Assembly (NCBI GenBank): GCA_023079485.1
Contig: CM041084.1
Coordinates: forward strand, 117,970,467-118,034,466
From: Archilochus colubris
Taxonomy: Eukaryota; Chordata; Aves; Apodiformes; Trochilidae
Direction: 5' to 3'
DNA: 64,000 nucleotides
Shown: positions 1 to 11,500 of the stretch, one piece after another
Layout: each line of letters opens with the position of its first letter
Numbering within the stretch: position 1 is the stretch's first letter
Notes under the pieces: model-generated
The model's input: the letters and a program-made list of their open reading frames with translations, nothing else
Database searches by the model: none
Told to the model about the DNA's origin: nothing
Translations under genes and position numbers: made by a program

Positions 1-47
1 TGTCGTGTCAATAACAGCCCCAAAATAAATTGGAGTGGGAATGTAAG
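1..47 (-). CDS. SLCO5A1: SLCO5A1 exon 10 (partial): second half of TM11
   Basis: The minus strand reads a TTTATTTCAG acceptor at 49-48, then CT completing an Ala codon split with the previous exon, then YIPTPIYFGAVIDTT up to the window edge. YIPTPIYFGAVID is a hallmark of the OATP family near the outer end of TM11. The exon continues left of position 1, where TM12 and the C-terminal tail are expected. The acceptor phase matches the exon 9 donor phase exactly (G|CT). No stop codon or polyadenylation site is visible, so the 3' end of the gene is outside the window. Confidence 0.93.
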
Positions 48-1251
48 CTGAAATAAAAAGAGCAACAGAAACAATGCATTAGCATAAAGTGGAAAACTTC
101 TGAAGAACCTGTATGCCTTAGTCAGTGTAGGTTGAAATTTTTTGAGATTTCCCAACCACTGTTCTTACATGAAATGTAAACCCTGGAAAACTAGTATGCT
201 GATCCTTCCACCAACACTGCATAACACACACACAAAAGGTACCACAAATGGGAAAGAATTCAAGCAAAAGAAACAATGCAGAAACACCTTACAGCAGGTA
301 CTGCTTCAATCTGCAACCACCATTTGTTTTGAACTAGGTGTCCCCCAAAAGTAAATCCAATGGTGCTCTTAGGAAATAAGGGAGAGGAATAAAGCACCAC
401 AATAACTCCAGAGTGTTACTTGCTGAATATCCATTGCCAAGAGCTGGGAAAGGGCAGGTATTGCTGCTTTAGATTAAGGAGAAAAAGCCCCAAAGCCTGC
501 AAAATGTTTCTCTACTCAGGATGGATAGAAGTGCAGATCACTACAGTTGTTAATTTTCTTTTGAATAGACTTTAACGTCTAAGTCTCCTAAAAATGCAAC
601 CAGCCCACTGAATGATCCTGTTTTCTCCACTAATACAACACCTTTAAAATAAGTCAGAAACACCCTTCCTCAAAGAAAACTTCCAGATGCACCTATACAG
701 CCTTCTGCTTTTGTTCTCGTAGAACAATCCTTGCTTGCTCTGATCATGTGTCATAGTAGACGACCACCTGGAGTGTTTTTCGTAGGCAAGATTTTAGAAC
801 TTTAAGACCTTGAAAGAAAATACTTTGTGAAACAGAGACTTCTGACATGTACCCTTTTTCATTTGAAACAACTGAAATTAGACATTAAGTAACAAATATT
901 TCAGAAATTTAAAAAGCCATAATTATTGATCAATGCAATAAAAATATGTTTCTAAAAAAGAAAAAATCTTACAATAATATTTAGTAATTTAATTTTTTAA
1001 TGAAATTTGAAACTGTAAAAATATCTCTTTCTGGGGAAAAAAAGTTGTTCCAGAAAGTCAGTGAAAAAAAAAATTAAGAAAAGTAAATACATTCTCAGCT
1101 ACAACCTTTTCAGAAACTATTAATTTTGAGTTCTTAACAAAATTAGTCAGGCAATTAGTTACAGATTTATGGATTTATTAGTACTTTCATGGTACATCTA
1201 AGATGAATGTGGCAACCCTTTATGGAAAGGCTGAGTATTGGTAAGACTTAC
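48..1251 (-). other. SLCO5A1 intron 9
   Basis: A short intron between exons 9 and 10. It is AT-rich with several A-runs around 950-1075. I see no coding frame, repeat family or RNA gene in it. Confidence 0.85.
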
Positions 1252-1316
1252 CAAGGGTTCGTAACAACACAAACTGCATTCCTAGTGCAAAGGGCCGCTC
1301 CCCATCTTCGACAGAC
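1252..1316 (-). CDS. SLCO5A1: SLCO5A1 exon 9: TM10-TM11 linker and start of TM11
   Basis: This 65-base exon lies between a GCTAG acceptor (1318-1317) and a GTAAGTC donor (1251-1250). It reads (R)SVEDGERPFALGMQFVLLR, then TL, in the frame set by exon 8. The stretch RPFALGMQFVLLRTLAYIPTP across exons 9 and 10 is strongly characteristic of SLCO proteins: the cytoplasmic loop after TM10, then TM11. The exon is too small to stand out by ORF length and was found by reading the splice phases. It begins with G (completing AG|G, Arg) and ends with G (G|CT, Ala). A CR1 element starts about 160 bases upstream in the preceding intron. Confidence 0.95.
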
Positions 1317-1477
1317 CTAGCAAGCGAAAAGAAAACTCCTCTGAAGAAACAGTGAGTGTGGTATGTTGTGGCTCTATCATGTGACTTTCTTCTGAGCTAT
1401 AAAGAAATATCTGTCTAAATTTCTTCTGGTTCGCTTCTAATACTGTTAACTCATATTGCCTCTCTTTTCCCTGTTTA

Positions 1478-2059
1478 ATCATAGAATCATAGAATCATAG
1501 AACTAGCTGGGTTGGAAGGGACCTCAGAGATCAAGTCCAACCCTTGATCCACTACCATTGCAGTTACCAGACCATGGTACTGAGTGCCACATTCAGCCTC
1601 TTTTTAAATATCTCCAGGGATGGAGAATCCACCACTTCCCGGGGCAGCCCATTCCAATGTCTGATCACCCTCTTGGTAAAGAAATTCTTTCTAATGTCCA
1701 ACCTAAACCTCCCCTGGCACAACTTAAGACCATGCCCTCTTGTCTTGCTGAGAGTTGCCTGGGAAAAGAGACCAACCACCCCCTGGCTACACCCTCCTTT
1801 CAGGTAGCTGTAGAGAGCGATGAGGTCTCCTCTGAGCCTCCTCTTCTCCAGACTGAACACCCCCAGCTCCCTCAGCCTCTCCTCAGAGGATCTGTGCTTG
1901 AGTCCCTTCACCAGCCTGGTTGCCCTCCTTTGGACCTGCTCCAGGACCTCGATATCCTTCCTAAACTGAGGGGCCCAGAACTGGACACAGTACTCAAGGT
2001 GTGGCCTCACCAGCACTGATTACAGGGGCAGAATCCCTTCCCTGGACCTGCTGGCCAAA
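1478..2059 (-). mobile_element. CR1 LINE fragment, 5'-truncated, minus orientation
   Basis: The left end is the CR1 3' terminus written in reverse: repeated AATCATAG octamers, then the ggttggaagggacct block. The minus strand keeps an open frame of about 150 codons (2016-1564) with the CR1 ORF2 C-terminal pattern: [16 protein letters not shown], then [13 protein letters not shown], then [19 protein letters not shown]. The 5' end is truncated near 2059. This is dead LINE sequence, not a host gene. Confidence 0.95.
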
Positions 2060-2884
2060 ACCTGTCACACCTTTTAACCTCTCTTTACCTATGTAAGACC
2101 TAAAGAGTTTGATCCAAATCCATTAAGGAAATATAGAGAATCCATAAAAAATGTTTATCATTTCTCTTCATAGTTTGCTTTTACTTCATTTAATGTCTTG
2201 CTTTATTTTCTTAATATTTTCCAGATAAATTAGAATTAATGGTCAATTAAGTTGCAGAAAGCTGGACTCAGTTTCTGAATTTAATACACAAATCTCTGTA
2301 TAGCATAAGCATTTTAGAGGTACTTAAGGAAAACTATCAATAGAAACATCCAAACAGTCTATTTAAAGACTGTGCCTTTTCAGTACAGAGTAATACAGGA
2401 TTTTTCTTATTGGTTTCAAAGCAAAAAAGTTGAGCTTTCAAAAGACTGAATGCAAAGTAATGATATTCGACAATGCAATTCCAATTTTAGTTAACCATGT
2501 ATTTTCTTCTGATTTAAAAAATCTTAAGCTATGTCTGAAATTAAGATAGGCAGCTTCTCATTATGTTGAAATATAAGATAAAAACACACAAAAAGACTGC
2601 AGTCAAAGGAGACTTCTAAACTCATGATTTTGAAGTCAAGTACTCACTCAGAAATTCAGAAATCAGAGAACCAACTTGGGTTACAAATCTTTCACTAATG
2701 CCCTATGCTTAACATGTAATTTGGCAGTGGGTGTCACTGTTCATGTTCTCTTTTTTACTGAACACTATAAAATCCTGCTGGAGATGTCCCTTATGCATCC
2801 AACTGGTGTGAAACTAATATTAATGTTCGTTGACTGTACTTTATTTTTGCATATTTGCTGCATTTGATAATGCAGGGTTTTTAA

Positions 2885-2949
2885 ATTATTATTATTGTTG
2901 TTGCTACTACTATTACTATTATTTATTGTTGTTGTTATTGTTATTATAT
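2885..2949. repeat. Imperfect (ATT/GTT)n simple repeat
   Basis: About 65 bases built from ATT, GTT and ACT triplets, interrupted in several places. Confidence 0.85.
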
Positions 2950-3184
2950 TTGTGAAAACACGAAGAGCTAAGAAGTAAGGTCAGAACACTGAATTATATA
3001 GGTATCTCTATGTTAGCAATTAATGCAGCTCAAGAGAAACACTTACAAAGCTGACCAACTCATGTTGAGGACCAAACAGCTACACCACAAGCATTTCAGG
3101 GTTTTGTAGAGATGTACTTCAGATCAACTCTGACCTGGTCTCAGGGACTGAATGACTGTTTCTATCTGGATCATTTTAGGTGTG

Positions 3185-3385
3185 TTTCTGAAGAGCATCT
3201 CAGACACTGGAACAGGCTTCTGAGAGAGGAAGTTGATGCCACAAGCCTGTCAGTGTTCGGACAATGCCCTTAACAACATGCTTTAACTTTTGGTCATCCC
3301 TGAAGTATTCAGGCAGTTGGATCACTTTAAGACCCTTCAACTAAAATACTCCATGCTATGCTACATTATGCTATGCAACACTACT
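3185..3385 (+). mobile_element. Old CR1 3' end, plus orientation
   Basis: The text runs 'cactggaacaggcttctgagagag', then 'aatgcccttaa(c)aacatgctttaacttttggtca', then 'gcagttgga', and ends in degenerate tail units (atgctatg). I recognise this as the 3' end of an older CR1 subfamily common in neognath birds. It carries several small deletions and is ORF-less. The boundaries are approximate. Confidence 0.7.
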
Positions 3386-4320
3386 TTTTCCTGTCTTCCA
3401 GCTTATTTCTGTCTGAAATAGGAACTTAGTTCTTAAACTAAGATTCCAAACTGAAACAATATCTTTAAACCATTTTCGTTGTCCTTTTGTTAGCAGAACC
3501 AATACCTATGGATCTGCTTTGTAAATCCTAGTAAATAATGATCTCATTTTCCTCTAATTCCTCCTCCTTCTCAACAATAGCAATGTATGTTATACAGATA
3601 CAACTTTATTTTAGCAGTAGATAATATTTTGCTTTTTCAGCTCATTTTAAAAATCAAGCTGAAGTTCACTTACAGAAACTGTCTTTTAAATGGACGGAGA
3701 ATGGACAGTGGAGTAGTAATATTTAGTAGACCAAATGGAACAGACGGGGAAAATCAATCCAAAAACATAAACACTTTTTTTCAAATGGACAAATAAATGA
3801 TAGTATCTTTCCCCACAAAGACCGTGTTATTCTCTATCCTTAAGCAACAACAGTGACACTACTACAGTACAAGGTAAAAATTCTTGTGAAGAAACAAGGG
3901 AAGATCCAAAAACAGGCATGTGTCAGGAATGAACAATTTTAAGACAGACAAAAGGATAATTTTAAATACTAATTTTTTTCACTTGCATTTGAAATCCAAA
4001 CCATTTGTCTAAGAAGGTTGACAATTTTTTCAGGAATAATAATTTTCTTACATGGTGCTTTTTTACTTATTCTCTCTTTATAGCGCCTCGAAGTAGCTGG
4101 GCACTTCATGTTTCCTCACATCACATACTCTAAATACAAGCAAATTCCACCCTCTCCATGTCTCCATGTTCTTTGGAGAACCTCTCCAAAGTTCTGTTTA
4201 CTTTTTAAGGATATTTAAGCCTGAAGGAGCTTGGTTGCACTGCCCCAGCCTCTTCTGACACAGGCACTGATGACAGCAGGCACAGCAAAAATACCTTAAA
4301 AACCATAACTGAGCTCTCAC

Positions 4321-4562
4321 CTGAGTGTCACGATGATTGCTGATGGCTGGGCACATGCTGTTATAAGGGTGACAATGAAGAGGAATATCAGGAAGGGGAT
4401 AAGTGTGTTGCAGGTTCGATCACACTTCCCAGAAACAGCATAGCCATTCTCATTCAGGTAGGTTTTGACGATAACCAGGCGGAGCTGACTGCGCTGGCCC
4501 ACTGTCGGCGGAGTGATCACCTGGCGGCTCTGGACACAGGCACACTCTGTGTAATTTCTTAC
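4321..4562 (-). CDS. SLCO5A1: SLCO5A1 exon 8: end of extracellular loop 5 and TM10
   Basis: A 242-base exon with a CTTCCCCAG acceptor and a GTGAGA donor. It reads VRNYTECACVQSRQ (last cysteines of the Kazal-like loop and an N-glycosylation sequon NYT), then TPPTVGQRSQLR, then LNENGYAVSGKCDRTCNT, then a membrane segment IPFLIFLFIVTLITACAQPS ending IIVTLR. FIVTxITACAQPS is the classic OATP TM10 motif, and YLNENGYAVSGKC matches my recollection of OATP5A1 rather than the 1-4 or 6 subfamilies. It is phase 0 at its start and ends AG|, joined to G of exon 9 (Arg). The first bases GTAAGAAAT themselves form a strong donor consensus directly behind the acceptor (see findings). Confidence 0.97.
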
Positions 4563-7068
4563 CTGGGGAAGAGTAAAAAAAGAACATTTTCCACAAGAAA
4601 AAACCTGCGTGAGAAGGACAATGTGCAGAGACATGCTACAACAGTCCTGTGCTCAATTAAGCATCTTCTCTCTCTAAGAGCATTACCCCAAGTAAAAGTG
4701 AAGTTACCAGCCCAAATATTTTTAAAGCTGGCCAGGACTCTCCATGATGAGATTGCCTTTCCATTGCTTTATTTAGACTGAGCAAAAAAAAAAGAAAATC
4801 TGGAATACTATTAGAAAATTCTGCCAAAAAATTCCATAACTTGCGATGTGGAGGTTGGAGAAAAAGATTTTTTCTACTGTATTATAAAAACTGTGAGAAA
4901 GCATTCTTTCAGCAGCACTGACAATGCCATATACTGGAATTTGGTCAGCTGTTGACTTTCATACTCAGGTGGTGTCTTCTGCCATCTCAGTCGAAGTCTA
5001 CCCAGATTTGGCTAAAAAGCAACAAGCTGCACATCACACCTGGAGCCCAAGACCTTCACTTGGGTGTAGATATGGATGGGATCCAGACAGGACTAAAACC
5101 AGAGAGTTTATGATATGAGGCATTGATGCTGTTATCTCTATTTTGTAGCTAAGTAACAGAAACAGATCAGAAGTTTCACAAATGTGGGTGAATAACTTTG
5201 AGATGATCCAGATCCCTTTTTTCAGAACATTTTCTGCTATGTAAAAATGTATTTTAAATGTATCTTTTCATGCCTTCAGGTACAGATTTAGGCACTCAGT
5301 GTTTCTACAAATGGCACTTCTGCTTACTGTTTGTGTCTGTCATTCAGAATATGAAGAATACAAGATTAATGACCAACTGGGAGTAGTTTTGTTCAAGTTA
5401 CTTGCCCAGCATCTCTTAGGAACAAAAGCAATGACAGAATACAGGTTCCCTAGGCAGCACTCCCCCTCTAATATCACATGAGTACCTGCTTTATTCCTAC
5501 AGTCCCTCATCCTAATCTTATTGCTTCCAAATGCTAATGCCAAACAGGCATCCTACAGAAAATAGTTCTCTTTACTACACAGTCTTGGTTCATCACCAGA
5601 GAAACCAAGTCTATGTACTCAATGAGACAGACATGACACAAAAAGAAATGCTCCATACGAAATGAATTAATATTGCCAGTTTGGCATCCAAGGAAATGCA
5701 GCAAGGATCAAGTGTATGTCTCAACCCAGCAGAGCACAAATAATATTTGTATAGACACTGAAAGTTAATCCCAGACAGGCTCATATTGCAGGCTTTTCCA
5801 ATTGGGCTAAAGCAATTTTGTACTAAAAAACAGCAAGATACTCTTAAAAAAAAGAAACTGTAAAGGAAATTAATCCTTTCTCAGTGGCACCTATGTGTGA
5901 ACTTGCGTTTTCAGACCACTATCCAGTCAACTGGAGAAAGCACAGCACTGGACCTAATGCATCCCTGCTTCACAGGCTGGATCAGGACTGCCAATAGGGA
6001 GACTGGTACATTACAAAAAAGCTTTCTGGAAAGCACATTCAAATCCTGAGAAAATCAATGCTTACATTACATCCTATCCTTCTTAACTATCCTTTTTAAA
6101 AGAACAGTTCTGCAACGGAAGAATTAAAGAGTTTGTTTTTTGTATGAAGCAATCATGACCATAATGTTCAGTGGATATTTAGATGAAATTCTGCTTTTCA
6201 ACTGTTTTCCAGTCCTGGAAAATGTCAGATTTCCATGGTTTAATTTTACTATCAGGATGCTCTTCCCCAGCCCAGCACAACTGAAAGCCTGGGCTGTAAC
6301 AGGAAATGTGCTTCTAGGAAAGGAAGTGGATTATTATCATCATTCAAGTTCTGATTACTTGAATATAATGACAATCACTTAATTTAGCCTAGAAAAGGTT
6401 TAGATACATGCTAGGAGAATGGTCAAACTATTTTATGAGAGCAGAATACACAGGCAACCTTTACCTACCTATGCAAACAAAGGATCCATCAATGCATTGC
6501 TGCAGGTCCGTTGAGGCTGACTCAAAGACTTTCAACAGGTCAATGTTGAATTTAAACATAAGCTTAAAAGACCTCCACCTACTGGAAGGTTAAGTTCTCC
6601 CTTCCATTCAGAGTGGGAAGTAGGAAAAATCTCAGATTGCTCTTAACATTCATGATGATGAGTTTGGGGAATGACAGTGTTATATGGCTGCCTGTGTTAG
6701 TGGAAAGCTGAATTAGATGACACAGACTCAAAGTCCCCTCTCTGAGCCTAGCAAGGCCACTGCCATTGGGGGCTTCAGAGTCTGTAGTGGAAACAACAGC
6801 CCTCCCCGTGGCACTTCACATGCATTTAATTGGAGTATGAACTCGTGCCTTAAATCTGTTGATAACTGGAAGAAAGGGGGGACCATGAAATAGTAGCATT
6901 ACCAACATTTCAAAACATGCAAAGACTCCTGCATGAGTCAGCTGCAGAGCAACTTCTCTGAAGCTTAGAGGGGGGTTGATTGTGCTTGAAATTGAGAAGT
7001 CTTTGATCCACATCAGTCCCAAGGGGTTACTCAGAGGTTCTATGTGGGTGGGTGGGTGAAGCACTTAC
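4563..7068 (-). other. SLCO5A1 intron 7
   Basis: A 2.5 kb intron with no recognisable transposon, coding frame or RNA. Upstream of the exon 8 acceptor lies a long pyrimidine tract (TTCTTTTTTTACTCTTCCCC). Confidence 0.85.
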
Positions 7069-7228
7069 CCCTGTGCTATGGTTTCCACCACTGATGCAGC
7101 CAGCTAGGCAAGGATTAAAATATGTTATTCCATCTGATCCACAGACAGGCTCGTACTCATGAATCTTACATCCACAGTTAACATTACAGCTCCCAGTCAG
7201 ATTCCTGTGGGCCATGGCAAGAGTGGGA
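7069..7228 (-). CDS. SLCO5A1: SLCO5A1 exon 7: Kazal-like extracellular loop 5
   Basis: A 160-base exon with a CTTTCTTCAG acceptor and a GTAAGT donor. It encodes PTLAMAHRNLTGSC, then NVNCGCKIHEYEPVCGSDG, then ITYFNPCLAGC, then ISGGNHSTG. The CxCxxxxxxPVCGSDGxTYxxPCxAGC pattern is the Kazal-type domain in the large loop between TM9 and TM10 of all OATPs. Its cysteines pair with those at the start of exon 8. Two sequons (NLT and NHS) suggest glycosylation outside the cell. The start phase T completes the GG|T glycine from exon 6, and the exon ends on a whole codon. Confidence 0.97.
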
Positions 7229-8518
7229 CTGAAGAAAGGAAAAAGAACATGCTAATAGGGCAAGCACAGATATCCTGCTGTACAGAAGGAGAAAACATCC
7301 TACTCATTAACTCTAGAACAGAGAGTTGATTATCAGAAAAAGATTGCATTAATTCTAGGTTATGCACATTATTTAAACAATACATAAGAACGCCCAAGGC
7401 ATCTCTGCCATCAACTAAAAATACATTACAAAAATAATAGCAAAGTTTAAAACTTGTGCCTTATTTGTCCAGGTAATAGCTGTAATTTCCCCCTATATTT
7501 TTCTTTTAAGACTCAAGAAAAAACTACTTCTTATGTCTACCCTAAGCTGCAGCAATTTGTCATTGATTAGTAGTGAAGGCTGTGATGAGATGTAAGCATT
7601 ATGTGAACTAATAGGCATCTCTTCCCACATAGCACCAACTGTTCAGAAAACTTAATGCTTGGATTATTTATACATTTACATGAAACCTACAGGACGCTCT
7701 CTAGATCTGGAGCAGCACTGTGCTTTTACTAAATGTCTGTAAAAGGACCACTACTCCACTTCCCTGGACCACTGCCCAAAACTTTGCCAAAGCCCAACAT
7801 TCTAAGTTCTTCCCAGAAGGCTTTGGTGGTACACTCAGAAGGAACTAAAGCCAATTTGAAAGCTGAATGACATTCACAAACCAAAAAGCAGACTCTTCAC
7901 TCTTTATCACTGCTGTGATAAATTATTTATTTATCACATACAAGTGGTTGAACATATCTCAATTGCTTCAGCAGGGAAGTGCATCAATTCTTCACGGGCA
8001 AGTGCCACGCCAGCCTGGGCACGTCCTCACCATGTGAGGAATGTGCAAAGGGACCCCAAAGAAAGCAGCATCTCATGGCACTCATCTGAGCTCAGTGGCT
8101 CATGTAACAAGACCCAAATGAAGCACTGCGCTGAGACAGCTGCAGGTCTCTCCTGATGAACCCTGTCCTCCAACTAACACCTCTGCATGGCATGTCTGGG
8201 CTCTGTCTGGAGAGAGCATCTTCACTCAGAAACAGTTCTGATCTGCTGTGGGTGCTGAGAGTCCCAAAGCATGGCAAAAAGACAGAAGCAATACGTGATA
8301 TCCTGAGCTGCCAAGGGGAAGTCAGCACAAACCATTGAAAGTGCCGATGTGCTACTCGTAGATGAAATCAAGGTTTTAAAATATATAATTCCACTGTGTC
8401 TCTACCATATCAGTTGTGCAGCCCAACCCAGAAGTGACAAAGACCTTAGCAATAGCAGCATCCACACCTGTAGGATCACAGACTCTTCATTAGAAGATGA
8501 AAGGGGGAAAACCAATCC

Positions 8519-8571
8519 AAACAAACAAACAAACCCCAAACAAATGAAAACAAACAAAACCAAAACCCAAA
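8519..8571. repeat. A/C-rich simple repeat, (CAAA)n-like
   Basis: About 50 bases of AACAAACAAAC-type units, with occasional C-runs and a single TG. Confidence 0.8.
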
Positions 8572-11500
8572 ATAGCACTGATCAAATGGTGCTTTGTCAC
8601 CATCACATGTTTTGATTCAGGTTGACAAAGTCACAGTGATCAAATTAACCAAATTAACCACCTCCTGTCCTACACACTGTATCATTTCAGCCCTGTCCAA
8701 AACAACACTCAGGTCACTTAAAAATGCCCAGCTTGGGGCACAAACCCTTATGGATACACCCAGATCCTCCCTGCTCCGAAGAAAAGCCCAAGGTTACACT
8801 GGATTTCTGACATTCCAGGGTAGGGTCAGGGCTTGGAATATAAAACAAAGGAAATATATTAGCAGACACAAAGGCAATCTCACTGAAACAAGAGAGTAGT
8901 GAACCCCCCTACATAGCTGTATATACAAATTCCGATTATGGAGAAACAGAATTAGAAGGAAGAGTTAAGGAAAGAGAAAATGTATAATGCTATTCCCAAA
9001 TTAAAAACAGACTAGGGTAACCAGACTCAGTGTACATAAAGCTAATATCAGAGGATGGAAGGTGTCAAACTCTATTATCTAGAAGTTCCTAATTAATGAG
9101 GAATTAGTTGATGATCATAACATATCATATTTTTCTGACAACTGATCTGAAAAGCCATTTACTTTAATGAATGCTTTTAATGAATTTATAATGAATTTAC
9201 TTTTAATGAATGCTACAAGAGTGCTTTTCAGTTCTTGGGATTGCCCAGCTGAGTTTTCTAGCATTTGTTTCTTTTCTTAGCTGGCTAAAGGCCAATTGAA
9301 AACTTATTTTTGCATGTATACATTTTCCGTGAAAACCTTAGAAATATATGAAAATGGCTTTTGAGAAAAGGATTGTCTTCACCAGTATCCTGGCTTTTGC
9401 AGTAGCCATAGGAATAATACTAGGAAAAAGAAAAAATGGGGCAAGCTACTTACTCCAGAAAAGACTTAACTCCAGAAAGCTATTTCTTTAGCCTCTAATG
9501 AGTCTCAGTTGAAATTATTTTCTGAGTCTGGTGTGAATTTTTAGTTGATAAAACCTTTTTTTTTACCTTGTACTTCTCCCATTGGTATTAGATTTTTTGA
9601 AACCACAGTATTCAACAGCAAGGATTTTTTTGACAGTCCAGAGCCTATTACATGAGCTGTTGTTTGTTTGGAATCTGGCTTTTACTAGAATTATCTGACA
9701 GCCCCCATTTCCACTACTTGTAAATCCTGAATACATGAAGGCTCCTGAAAAAATGCACTTGAGGTGTTCCTGGGGCCAACATGAACATATTTGAAAGTGC
9801 TAGTGACATTTTATAGTTCCAATTAAACAAATCCCATCTAATGTTAACCAATCTAATTTTACCACATCTAATATTACTTGAAGGCATTACACCAGAAGAT
9901 ACCTGAAAGTATAAGCATAGTTTTTAGCTTTTATCCATGCCATTACTGAACATGTTAGCTCAGATTAAAAAAAAAACAAGTCAATATTGCACATAGACAT
10001 ATATGCCAATACATCTAGTAAGGTATTTTCTGATGTCATTGCACAGCCAAACTATAGCAAGCATGAACTTTTAAAGGGCCCAGATTGTATTTATACTTAT
10101 TTTTACTGCACTTGCCATGATCTGTCTTGTTTCAGGCTCCTAAATTAACAATAAATGGAAGAGCAGAGTCTGCAGTGGAGTTATTGCTCGTTCAGTTTTC
10201 CGCATCTCACTTGGAATTTCATCTGGGTTTAAAATGCAGCAACATTAATGCATTAAGCCAGTGGAAAAGTTACCTGAATGACCTTATTCATACCAATTTA
10301 TTTCCAAGTGACAGGGCTGGCTGAGGCTAGGGAGCCTAGCTCGTATTTCCTAAATACCTTTCTGTCTAAAGAAATCAAGGTTCCTGAATTCTGCACCCTT
10401 GCTCCTTCTTCACTGCATAAGGTAATTACAAGACACTGAAAACTGAAAACTGAAAACATGTTATCAATGTTTTCACCTGAAGCTTCTCCTGTAAGTTAAG
10501 AAAGCCCCATGTTATCATGTTTTCAGGAACTGCAATGTATATTCTCCTGCAATGTATAGTTTACTTTTTCTGGGTTTTTACTCTTAAATGTAAGTCTTGC
10601 TTTCTGTCATAGCTGCACTCTAGGCTTGGAAATACTATTTTGTGTCTCACAAAATCCATGTTAGGCACTGCAACATTCAGTACTGCAATACACAAGTTGT
10701 TTTTTTTAAAGGGCCATTCAAACCACATTCTTTATGAGTTGTAATTTGCAATATCTAAACCTTTTTAATCCTTCCAAGTGCCAAGGCCAGACAGGCAGGT
10801 TCTGTAAGGAATAAAGACAGCTGGTGCTTCTAAAATCTCCCAAAATTCAGAGCATGGAAGGAAGGGGCTGACCTCCCTCCAATGACTTTTTGGCTGGCAA
10901 CCTTACCAGGACAGGTGAGATGGGAGCTGAGACTGACAGCAAGACAAAATTAGAACTGGGTCCAGAGACGATGATGATAATGATCAGTCCACTGACCAAA
11001 AAGTCCAAGAAAAAGGTGGGGCAGAACCTCACCTCCAGCCTTCTTCAGAAAAGCTCTTACCAGTGACAAAGTTCCCCCTAAATTCAGTCAGATGAACTCC
11101 TTAACTCAGGTGAAGAAGCTCCTAGAAGTGGGGAAGATGCACTCTACACCCTGATGCTCTATAGTAATACCAGTGCCCAGTGCAGACAGCCCAGCAAGTT
11201 CCTACACACAAAGCAAAAAAATGCCTCTTTGTGATGACAACCTCCTCCAGAAACACAACAGTACTTCATGGATTTATAACAGATCTCTTCTGATGTGCAG
11301 GAGGGAGCTTCCTCTTCCTCATCAGCTCTGTAGTTTCCTGAGATGGGAACATTGGGATTCTCTGTTCAACATGAAGGTGTTCAAATCTACATGTCCTTAT
11401 CAGGCATTCTTATCAGCAAACTCCAGAAAAACACTTCCCATCTTTCCTGCTGAACCTGAACGTGATCCCAATCCTGTTCATACCTCCTCATCCTCATACC

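Larger units (their letters stand above)
1317..4320 (-). other. SLCO5A1 intron 8
   Basis: A 3.0 kb intron. It holds a CR1 fragment in gene orientation (1478-2059), an old CR1 3' end in the opposite orientation (about 3185-3385) and a trinucleotide-like simple repeat (2885-2949). I see no other structure. Confidence 0.85.

Noticed and set aside
1558..2019. Plus-strand open frames over the CR1 at 1478-2059
   Set aside because: They are antisense shadows of the CR1 ORF2 remnant. The same applies to the plus frames near 16083-16668 and 57919-58161.
10431..10460. CTGAAAA tandem units
   Set aside because: About three copies only, within ordinary AT-rich intron.
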